A stretch of 5,044 bases of DNA from Nitratifractor sp. (GTDB lineage Bacteria; Campylobacterota; Campylobacteria; Campylobacterales; Sulfurovaceae), in NCBI GenBank assembly GCA_024762845.1, contig JANTGQ010000123.1:1-5044 (forward strand), in the 5' to 3' direction. The position numbers and the translations under genes were made by a program. Positions within the stretch are counted from its first letter, which is position 1, and each line of letters begins with the position of its first letter. Positions 1 through 5,044 of the stretch are shown piece after piece. Under the pieces are notes generated by a model. The model was not told where the DNA came from and did no database searches. It worked only from the letters and a program-made list of their open reading frames with translations.

Positions 1-266
1 GTGCACACCTACACGAAGCTTCTATGGCAGAGATGGGTGCAGCATGTGTTGCAAGTGCCGGTAAAGGTGCATTCAGTGGTACTGCAGCAGCTATGACAGT
101 ATATCCAGTTGTTCCAGATTTCGAAAAGTATCCTGGTACTGGTAGAGATACAAACTATACATTTGGAGAAATTGGTCTTGCAGGTCACTGGATTAAACAT
201 ATCCTACACTACCTGTTCATGTACAAAGCAGAACTTAAGCCAGGTTGGACCTTAATTCCTGAGTAA
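1..266 (+). CDS. sqr: Sulfide:quinone oxidoreductase, C-terminal end (5' truncated by window)
   Basis: Only the last 87 full codons are present; the frame starts at base 3 and runs open from the left edge to TAA at 264-266. SQR is a membrane-associated flavoprotein that oxidises sulfide to zero-valent sulfur and passes electrons to quinone. The visible part matches the C-terminal region of the family from memory. A cysteine in the context GAACVASAGKGAF (codon 45-47) lines up with the C-terminal redox-active cysteine (Cys356 context AVCFADMGDRGAAF in the Acidithiobacillus enzyme). It is followed by a YP/PDF-rich stretch and an amphipathic tail (FGEIGLAGHWIKHILHYLF) of the type that anchors SQR to the membrane. 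The FAD-binding part lies outside the window, so the SQR subtype cannot be stated. A flavocytochrome c sulfide dehydrogenase flavoprotein is the main alternative, but its C-terminus does not look like this. The small gene at 319 is probably co-transcribed. Confidence 0.82.
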   Translation, partial: AHLHEASMAEMGAACVASAGKGAFSGTAAAMTVYPVVPDFEKYPGTGRDTNYTFGEIGLAGHWIKHILHYLFMYKAELKPGWTLIPE

Positions 267-304
267 AACTTTGGTTCCAGAGTAATAGGTAATATATAAT
301 TTTA

Positions 305-310
305 AAGGAG
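305..310 (+). promoter_or_regulatory. Shine-Dalgarno of the 55-aa small gene
   Basis: AAGGAG lies eight bases upstream of ATG 319. It is a near-perfect ribosome binding site in a spacer that otherwise has no reason to carry one, and it is the main support for translation of the small ORF. Confidence 0.75.
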
Positions 311-318
311 AAACAGAT

Positions 319-486
319 ATGGCAAATATTGAACATGAAGAGAATTTTCAAAAGAGTGATAGTTTTAATCTAACTATGATTCCTGGTGGTTTTGCAAAAA
401 AACTGAGAACTTGTGTTATTTTTCAATTTATAAGATTTTTAGTTATTAATCTAAAAATGCTAGTAGTTGTAAGAAAAAGCCACTAA
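319..486 (+). CDS. Small basic membrane-type protein, 55 aa, unknown function
   Basis: The ORF runs from ATG 319-321 to TAA 484-486. It begins 52 bases after the sqr stop and has a strong Shine-Dalgarno (AAGGAG, 305-310) eight bases before the ATG. The N-terminal ~18 residues are acidic and polar (MANIEHEENFQKSD). A GGFAKKLRTC segment follows, then a hydrophobic stretch at about residues 33-51 (VIFQFIRFLVINLKMLVVV) interrupted by single Arg, Asn and Lys residues, and a basic tail RKSH. This suggests an amphipathic or short transmembrane helix with the positive end inside. A hairpin terminator starts ten bases after the stop, which supports this being the last gene of the sqr transcript. I do not recognise a named family. 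Coding status rests on the RBS, the position and the sensible membrane-protein composition. A role as a small partner or membrane tether of SQR is inference from position only. Confidence 0.72.
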   Translation: MANIEHEENFQKSDSFNLTMIPGGFAKKLRTCVIFQFIRFLVINLKMLVVVRKSH

Positions 487-495
487 AAGCTTTTT

Positions 496-523
496 AAGAG
501 CCTCTTTGGCTCTTTACTTTTCT
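496..523 (+). terminator. Rho-independent terminator after the sqr unit
   Basis: A seven-base perfect inverted repeat (AAGAGCC 496-502, GGCTCTT 508-514) encloses a five-base loop and is followed by a T-rich run (TACTTTTCT). It lies ten bases past the stop of the small gene. It probably ends the sqr plus small-protein transcript and separates it from the gene at 586. Confidence 0.75.
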
Positions 524-585
524 AAAATATTTTTTAAATCCAATAGACTTAGCTTTAATAAGTATTTTATCCCAGAGGAACAACT

Positions 586-1404
586 ATGGTGCAAACAATT
601 AAGTATTATCCAGACGAAAGCATAAATGTAAATGCCGGTCCGGTAAGAAGCTTTGGTGAAAGCTACAAAACTATGCTAGAAGATATTATAGATACAATGA
701 AAGAGCATAATTTGGAAGCTCTGAGTGCTATTCAAATTGGGTATCCATATCAACTAATGGTTATTAAAGAAGGCGAATCATATATACCATATGCCAACCC
801 TAGAGTTGTAACCCAAAGCAACCCTTTTGACTCTACAGAAGAGAGTATCTATTTTAAAAACCATCCTATAACAGTCAAGCGCTACCAAACCCTTAGCATT
901 GTTTACGAAAATGAAAATGACGAAATGAAAGTAAAAAAGATAGATAATAAAGAAGAGGCTGCTCTCTTTGGGCGTAAACTAGACTATCTATTTAACACCA
1001 CACTTATCGATAGGCTCCCCCCTCACAATAGAGACCAGGCAATTAAAGCACTTGCTGGAAAGGGCGCAATGCCCGATACTAGCGACGCATTTTGCCCACC
1101 ACCGAGTAAAAAAGTCTACTTTGTAAGTGTTGCAGATAAACTACTCTTTTTTATGTTTGTATCGTTACTCTTACCGCTTTTTAATCTCTCAGAAGCAACG
1201 CTTAGTGGCTGGTACCTCTATGATAAGATTGCATTTGTTCTAATAACTCTACTTATGGTTGGCTTCTTTCTCTTTGCAAACTATGAAGCAAAAAAATATA
1301 AACAGTGTACTTCGTGTCAAGTAGGTAATAATATCGGAGTTATTATAAAGCGAATGGTTGCCAATATCGCTTTTACAACTGCAGCTTTCTTTATCTTAGG
1401 GTAG
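586..1404 (+). CDS. Catalytically dead peptide-deformylase-like membrane protein, 272 aa
   Basis: Residues 1-155 align almost without gaps to bacterial peptide deformylase (Def), the enzyme that removes N-formyl groups from new proteins. The three signature motifs are present but degenerate. Motif I, GxGxAAxQ, is LEALSAIQ (43-50). Motif II, EGCLS, is EESIY (85-89), so the cysteine metal ligand is Ser87. Motif III, HExDH, is RKLDY (130-134), so both histidine ligands and the catalytic Glu are lost. The flanking NP (71-72) and LIDRLPP (140-146) positions are kept. No metal binding or deformylase activity is expected. The protein continues with a linker (to ~182) and hydrophobic segments at about 185-201, 214-231 and 257-271. 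A CTSC pair (241-244) lies between the last two. Normal Def is about 170 residues and soluble, so the ~100-residue membrane tail is an addition. ATG 586 has AGAGGA six bases upstream. No clear -10/-35 is visible in the AT-rich leader at 524-570. The gene appears monocistronic, with a terminator on each side. Its actual role is unknown. Confidence 0.85.
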   Translation: MVQTIKYYPDESINVNAGPVRSFGESYKTMLEDIIDTMKEHNLEALSAIQIGYPYQLMVIKEGESYIPYANPRVVTQSNPFDSTEESIYFKNHPITVKRYQTLSIVYENENDEMKVKKIDNKEEAALFGRKLDYLFNTTLIDRLPPHNRDQAIKALAGKGAMPDTSDAFCPPPSKKVYFVSVADKLLFFMFVSLLLPLFNLSEATLSGWYLYDKIAFVLITLLMVGFFLFANYEAKKYKQCTSCQVGNNIGVIIKRMVANIAFTTAAFFILG

Positions 1405-1405
1405 A

Positions 1406-1434
1406 AGTTTCGGTTTAAAACCGAAACTATTTTG
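1406..1434 (+). terminator. Terminator hairpin between convergent units
   Basis: A perfect eight-base stem (AGTTTCGG 1406-1413 with CCGAAACT 1421-1428) is extendable by two T-A pairs. It starts just after the stop of the 586-1404 gene and is followed by ATTTTGAATTT on the plus strand. It sits between two converging transcripts and could also act on the minus-strand operon, although the tail on that strand (ACTTCTACCC) is a poor U-tract. It is therefore surest for the plus strand. Confidence 0.72.
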
Positions 1435-1455
1435 AATTTAGAGAGCACCTCTACA

Positions 1456-1779
1456 TTAGCAGCTAGGAAGTGCACCTCCACCTCTAGAGTAGTATTGAAG
1501 ATAATCTAAAACATCTTTCATCTGCTCTTGAGGGATAGGGTTAACTACTGCTTTTGGACAAACCTGATGGATAGCATCTACAAGCTTACCTTCATCTACG
1601 ATTTGTTTCCACTCTTCACGGCTATGTGTACCGGCAAGGTCTGCTACCAACATAGGGCACCCTTGAGTTATAGCATTGCCAAAGATACGACCACCTTTAA
1701 AAGCGTCTGCATAAGAAGCCGTACTTAATATTGTTAACCCCAATAGTGAGGCTAAAAATAGTTTTCTGCTCTTTTTCAT
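1456..1779 (-). CDS. Small exported three-cysteine protein at the end of the psr operon, 107 aa
   Basis: The N-terminus is a typical Sec signal peptide: a KKSRK charged end, a hydrophobic core at about 7-20 and an ASYA-DA cleavage site near residue 24. This leaves a mature periplasmic protein of about 83 residues. It has exactly three cysteines, at Cys41 (QGCPM), Cys74 (QVCPK) and Cys107, the last residue, behind a glycine-rich tail (SRGGGALPSC). The stretch HSREEWKQIVD followed by a C-terminal LDYLQYY helix resembles small class I cytochromes c, but there is no CXXCH, so no covalent heme is expected. There is no rhodanese CxxGxR loop either, so it is not a Sud-type protein. The start ATG has GAGAGGGAGA upstream and lies 18 bases after the psrC stop, so co-transcription with psrABC is likely. 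Function is unknown. A periplasmic sulfur-handling or structural partner of the reductase is inference from context and the cysteines. Confidence 0.8.
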   Translation of the reverse strand: MKKSRKLFLASLLGLTILSTASYADAFKGGRIFGNAITQGCPMLVADLAGTHSREEWKQIVDEGKLVDAIHQVCPKAVVNPIPQEQMKDVLDYLQYYSRGGGALPSC

Positions 1780-1797
1780 ATTGTAATCTCCCTCTCT

Positions 1798-3027
1798 TTA
1801 ATGCGCTTCATCAGCGTCAAGGTTAAATAGTTTTGTTCCTACATAATACAAGAGTAGGCATAATCCCAATCCACCTAACGATATCATTATCTCCGACGCA
1901 CTTGGAAAATACTCTACCCATTTAGGAGGCAACTGATACTCTGTTATTTTCATCATTTGAAGCGGTTTTAGCTGCGTATCATGAACCAAGTCATAACGCA
2001 TAAAGAATATACCTACCATCCCAATAAATGAGCCCCAGAATAAGCCTTTAATATTGTTCCCTTTACTTGATATAATAATTATAAAAGGAATCAACATACC
2101 GGCAATCACCTCTACCCAGAATGGAGGAGTAGTTAAAATATGCTCTACAACATCTGCACGACCCGGCATACCGCCATAAACACCTGTCAACATTTTCCAA
2201 GTTTCAAAGAACATTAATATTGCAAGTAACAGCCCTTGGATTTTAGCCAAATTAACAAGCATCTTTTTCGCATTCTCAGGAAAGTTTAGTTTATATCTAA
2301 AGCCCATCATAATAAACGCTAAATATATACCTGTTATAAATGCAGTTAAAATAAAGTAAGTAGGATAAAAAACACCATTCGAAATTAATCTTGTATTTAA
2401 AAATCCAAATACACCACCAAGGTTAGAGTGTGCCGCCAAACCTATTAATAGACCTGCCAAACCGAAAATTTTAGCACTTTTCATATCGTGTTTTAACAAA
2501 AAGACAAACTCAATAATCATAAATGTTAAATATAAACCATAGAGTGTACCCATCCACCAAATTGCAGATCGTAAACCTGGAGTCAATACATTATAAATCA
2601 ACATTGTAATTGGGTGACCAATTTCAAAAGCAATAACTGCAAAACCTGCCATAATTGTTACAATAGAGCCAAATATTGCTCGTTTGGAGATCATTTCATA
2701 ATCTTTAAATCCAAAAACATCACCAAGTGACCCAACAATACACAAACCAGTTGAGCTAACAACAAAGAAAATATAAACAGCAATTAGCAAACCCCATGGA
2801 TGTTGCCTTGTTACACCATAAGCGTGGTGACCATGAATTAAATAATTCCCCACACCAATAGCAAACATTGCTAAGAACAGTACTATCAACAATGCAATTA
2901 AATTATTAACAGGTGTTTTAGGGTAGTTAAAAATATCTTTTATACCAATCTTATTAACCGGTATCGTAGTGATAAACTCTTTTACCTGGGCTACGATACC
3001 CTCTTTTTTTACTGTAGCTTCAGCCAT
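1798..3027 (-). CDS. psrC: Polysulfide reductase-like membrane subunit PsrC (NrfD family), 409 aa
   Basis: This is an integral membrane protein of the NrfD/PsrC family, which exchanges electrons between the quinone pool and the iron-sulfur subunit of molybdopterin oxidoreductases. About ten transmembrane helices are visible, near residues 42-62, 77-99, 116-136, 155-178, 186-208, 222-243, 260-283, 303-321, 327-344 and 379-398. Conserved-looking features include HPWGLLIAVYIFFVVSSTG at helix 2 and FEIGHP after helix 3. At ~409 residues with ten helices it is nearer the long HybB/DsrP-like branch than the shorter eight-helix Wolinella PsrC (about 317). I chose ATG at 3025-3027 over an in-frame GTG at 3031-3033. 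AAGGAGG at 3035-3041 is seven bases from the ATG but abuts the GTG. psrB ends 12 bases upstream. Donor or acceptor specificity cannot be read from this subunit. PhsC-, Soe- or Ttr-type anchors are alternatives. Confidence 0.85.
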   Translation of the reverse strand: MAEATVKKEGIVAQVKEFITTIPVNKIGIKDIFNYPKTPVNNLIALLIVLFLAMFAIGVGNYLIHGHHAYGVTRQHPWGLLIAVYIFFVVSSTGLCIVGSLGDVFGFKDYEMISKRAIFGSIVTIMAGFAVIAFEIGHPITMLIYNVLTPGLRSAIWWMGTLYGLYLTFMIIEFVFLLKHDMKSAKIFGLAGLLIGLAAHSNLGGVFGFLNTRLISNGVFYPTYFILTAFITGIYLAFIMMGFRYKLNFPENAKKMLVNLAKIQGLLLAILMFFETWKMLTGVYGGMPGRADVVEHILTTPPFWVEVIAGMLIPFIIIISSKGNNIKGLFWGSFIGMVGIFFMRYDLVHDTQLKPLQMMKITEYQLPPKWVEYFPSASEIMISLGGLGLCLLLYYVGTKLFNLDADEAH

Positions 3028-3034
3028 CTCCACA

Positions 3035-3041
3035 CCTCCTT
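3035..3041 (-). promoter_or_regulatory. Shine-Dalgarno of psrC, decides its start
   Basis: Read on the minus strand this is AAGGAGG, overlapping the psrB stop codon. It lies seven bases before ATG 3027, an ideal distance, and one base from the alternative GTG 3033, which is too close. The overlap suggests psrC translation is coupled to psrB. Confidence 0.75.
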
Positions 3042-3603
3042 ATGTTAGATAGAAAAGTTTTGGTTTAGTACCAAGATGCGCTTTTAGACTAAAATGATCC
3101 CTGGTTTTTAAAAGAATACTTATTTCACTCTCCGGATCATCCAAATCACCAAATGTTCTAACCTTTGTAGGGCAAGTATTTTGACAAGCAGTCGTTGTCT
3201 CTCCTCTTGCCAATCTTGTATCTGAACAGAACGTACACTTATCAACTGTAACTGTTCTATCATCAACATATCTTGCGTCATAAGGACAGGCATTCATACA
3301 GTAACTACAAAGAATACACTTATCGCTATCTACTCTTACAACTCCATTTTCATCATAATATGTAGCGTGTGTTGGACAAACCTCTTCACATGGTGCCTCT
3401 TCGCAATGTTGGCACTGACTTGGCATAAATGCCGCTGATGCAATATCCAAATTCGGCCAAACACCATCGGGATTATTGGCACCTACCCAGATTCTATGTT
3501 TGTCCGCCCCAAGCAAAACACCGTTTTCCTCTTTACAGGCAACTTCACACGCTTTACAGTTGATACAGTTTTTATAATCTAAAGCCATTCCATATCTTGC
3601 CAT
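3040..3603 (-). CDS. psrB: Polysulfide reductase-like iron-sulfur subunit PsrB, 187 aa
   Basis: This is an electron-transfer subunit of the DMSO-reductase type, carrying electrons between the membrane anchor and the molybdopterin subunit. All sixteen cysteines fall into four ferredoxin-like groups for four [4Fe-4S] clusters: 13/16/19/23, 64/67/72/76, 96/99/102/106 and 123/126/140/144. The length (187) is usual for PsrB/PhsB/DmsB-like proteins. No signal peptide is present, as expected for a subunit exported together with its Tat-dependent catalytic partner (family knowledge). ATG 3603 is two bases after the psrA stop. Its AAAGGTG ribosome binding site (3609-3615) lies within the end of psrA, so translational coupling is likely. 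The family is certain; the polysulfide assignment comes from the psrA-psrB-psrC order and the host type, and thiosulfate reductase is the main alternative. Confidence 0.92.
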   Translation of the reverse strand: MARYGMALDYKNCINCKACEVACKEENGVLLGADKHRIWVGANNPDGVWPNLDIASAAFMPSQCQHCEEAPCEEVCPTHATYYDENGVVRVDSDKCILCSYCMNACPYDARYVDDRTVTVDKCTFCSDTRLARGETTTACQNTCPTKVRTFGDLDDPESEISILLKTRDHFSLKAHLGTKPKLFYLT

Positions 3604-3605
3604 GA

Positions 3606-5044
3606 TTACACCTTTCTTATTTCACAATTTGTACTGTGCATAACAGCAGCACCATACATAGGCTCTATATCATCTTTAATGATAGCCGCATCATTCCCGC
3701 CATTGCCATAGGCAAACTCCATTCCTTTACTTTCACTACCAAATCCATGTAAAAGGAAAATTTGGTTTGGTGCTATCTTTTCAGTAGGGTATGCTTTTAA
3801 TTGTATTGCACCAACCTCGCTTTTTACCTCTACCATATCGGCAAATTCAATACCTTTTTTATCTGCAACCCTTTGGTTTATCCAGACAAAGTTTGTAGGT
3901 ATTAAGTCACGAAGCATAATATTGTTTTCTGTTCCACTTTGGGTAAATTGCGCATGTCGTCCTGTAATAAGACGGAATTTCCCTTCCGGAACCGAGAATT
4001 TCCACTCATCGTGCCATGTAGGCATTGCATCTATACCATTTGTTCCAAGACGATCCATTTTACAAATAACTTGAAGAGCATCTCCTCTGTTTGTATAGCG
4101 TCTTTTCGATTTTGGATAGTACTCAAACTCATTTGCAGAGAGTTGTTTATGATGTTTCTCTATATCAGGATAATAGACACCTTTTTCATTAATTATCTCC
4201 CAGGCTTTTTTGCCAAAAGTCTCTTCGATAATCTCTTTGTTCTTCTCTTCTATCGGTTTTTCAAAAGGCTCTGCCAAATTATATCCACCCTCTTCAAATG
4301 CTACTTTTTCACCTTTTTCTTTAATGAGTGCCTGAAGACCCTTATCGTGTTTCTTGCTAATTTCAAAAAGCGGCTTACTCAATTTTTCACCCAACTCTTT
4401 AAAGATAACTTCTGGAGTTTTTGTCTCAAAGAGTGGTTTAATTGCTGCTTTTCTCATTACAACCGAAGGCTCAAGGAATCCATACGATTTTACAGGAGAC
4501 ATACGCTCAAGGTAGCTAGCTTCTGGCAAAATAACATCTGCCAGCATTGCAGTATCGGTTGGAAGAATATCTATCATTACATTTAAATCCATTTTTTCTA
4601 AAAATTGACGAGTTTTTGCTGTATTTGGAACACTCATCATTGGATTATGTTTACGCATCAACATTGCTCTAACCGGATATGGGTTTTTGCCCTCAAGTAC
4701 CATATTTCTAAAGACAATCCATGAGCCAGACTTTAGTGTAGGGAAAGCGATACCTTCTGTATCAAAACGCTCTTTTGTATTTTCATATATTGGTTGTGCA
4801 ATATGCTCAGGCGGTAAAAGACCTCTGTCTCCAAAGATATAACCACCCTTTTTATCCATATTTCCGCTTAATGCCTGAAAGATTGCCATTGCTCTACGCA
4901 ATTGGAAATCGTTTGCCGAGAATACACTACGGCGACCAGGATAGTAAATTGGATTCTCTGAAGCCATAAATTCACGTGCAATCGTATAAATATCTTTTGC
5001 TTTAATACCACAAATCGGTTCTGCCCACTCTGGTGTATATTTGT
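3606..5044 (-). CDS. psrA: Molybdopterin oxidoreductase catalytic subunit, PsrA/PhsA type (5' part outside window)
   Basis: The C-terminal 479 codons are present. The frame runs open through the right edge, reading ...YTPEWAEPICGIKAKDIYTIAREF before the Met at 4967, so that Met is internal and not the start. The family enzyme reduces polysulfide or thiosulfate at a molybdo-bis(MGD) centre on the periplasmic face. Visible family features are GRRSVFSANDFQLRRA, the ALSGNMDKKGGYIFG loop, MLMRKHNPMMSVPNT, and the LPTDTAMLADVILPEASYLER segment typical of DMSO-reductase-superfamily proteins. After a Lys/Glu-rich region (about 4100-4430) comes the C-terminal MGD-binding domain (about 3606-3990), with LITGRHAQFTQSGTENN near its start. 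The Tat signal, the N-terminal [4Fe-4S] motif and the residue that ligates Mo lie beyond the window. Full proteins of this type are usually about 750-800 residues. It is the first psr gene visible, and psrB follows after two bases. Polysulfide versus thiosulfate or another sulfur substrate cannot be decided from this part. Confidence 0.88.
   Translation of the reverse strand, partial: KYTPEWAEPICGIKAKDIYTIAREFMASENPIYYPGRRSVFSANDFQLRRAMAIFQALSGNMDKKGGYIFGDRGLLPPEHIAQPIYENTKERFDTEGIAFPTLKSGSWIVFRNMVLEGKNPYPVRAMLMRKHNPMMSVPNTAKTRQFLEKMDLNVMIDILPTDTAMLADVILPEASYLERMSPVKSYGFLEPSVVMRKAAIKPLFETKTPEVIFKELGEKLSKPLFEISKKHDKGLQALIKEKGEKVAFEEGGYNLAEPFEKPIEEKNKEIIEETFGKKAWEIINEKGVYYPDIEKHHKQLSANEFEYYPKSKRRYTNRGDALQVICKMDRLGTNGIDAMPTWHDEWKFSVPEGKFRLITGRHAQFTQSGTENNIMLRDLIPTNFVWINQRVADKKGIEFADMVEVKSEVGAIQLKAYPTEKIAPNQIFLLHGFGSESKGMEFAYGNGGNDAAIIKDDIEPMYGAAVMHSTNCEIRKV

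Noticed and set aside
9..200. A 63-codon minus-strand frame opposite the sqr end
   Set aside because: It is a shadow of the SQR coding frame, with a Cys/Thr-rich translation typical of antisense reading.
524..570. Promoter for the gene at 586
   Set aside because: The leader is AT-rich with TTTAATAAG and TATTTTAT strings, but no -10/-35 pair with proper spacing can be defended.
1440..1454. Small inverted repeat TAGAG...CTCTA just after the last psr-operon gene
   Set aside because: The stem is only five base pairs with no T-run behind it on the minus strand, too weak to call a terminator on its own.
1528..1728. A 66-codon plus-strand frame opposite the three-cysteine exported protein
   Set aside because: The minus-strand gene has a signal peptide, an RBS and an operon position. 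The plus-strand frame has no RBS and no sensible composition.
3031..3033. GTG as the psrC start (two residues longer)
   Set aside because: The strong AAGGAGG is only one base from this GTG, too close for initiation. The in-frame ATG at 3027 has ideal spacing.
3939..4586. A 215-codon open frame on the plus strand opposite psrA
   Set aside because: It is antisense to a clearly conserved molybdopterin-protein frame. Its translation is rich in Cys, Phe and Arg with no recognisable domain, as expected for the complement of a Lys/Glu-rich coding region.
4965..4967. ATG as the start of the psrA-like gene
   Set aside because: The frame continues upstream to the window edge with family-like sequence (PEWAEPICGIKAKDIYTIAREF), and the family is far longer, so this Met is internal.
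4775..4969. A 64-codon plus-strand frame opposite psrA
   Set aside because: It overlaps the conserved psrA frame and shows no RBS or domain.

Overview
The window looks like chromosomal DNA from a sulfur-metabolising member of the Campylobacterota (Epsilonproteobacteria, Sulfurimonas/Sulfurovum-like). The evidence is AT-rich DNA, compact gene packing, an SQR-type C-terminus and a polysulfide-reductase-like operon. The organism assignment is inference from gene content, not from a marker gene.

Layout, left to right. Positions 1-266 (+) hold the C-terminal end of a sulfide:quinone oxidoreductase. A 55-residue membrane-type small protein with its own strong ribosome binding site follows at 319-486 (+). 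A hairpin terminator at about 496-523 closes this unit. Positions 586-1404 (+) encode a 272-residue protein whose first ~155 residues align with peptide deformylase. Every catalytic and metal-binding residue of that domain is replaced, and about three membrane segments follow it. A hairpin at 1406-1434 separates this gene from a convergent minus-strand operon.

The minus-strand operon fills the rest of the window and reads psrA (cut by the right edge), psrB, psrC, then a small exported three-cysteine protein. The gaps between its genes are 2, 12 and 18 bases. PsrA is the molybdopterin catalytic subunit, PsrB the four-cluster ferredoxin-like subunit and PsrC a ten-helix NrfD-type quinone-interacting membrane anchor. 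Together they would form a membrane-bound reductase for polysulfide, thiosulfate or a similar sulfur compound. The last gene has no heme motif and no rhodanese motif. Its three cysteines, one of them the final residue behind a glycine-rich tail, make a role in sulfur handling a testable idea.

The window thus places a sulfide-oxidising enzyme (quinone-reducing) tail to tail with a probable sulfur-compound reductase (quinol- or hydrogenase-linked). Three poorly characterised genes lie between them or attached to them: the 55-residue protein, the dead-deformylase membrane protein and the three-cysteine exported protein. These are the most interesting items here. Nothing in the window resembles a mobile element, CRISPR array, tRNA or rRNA.
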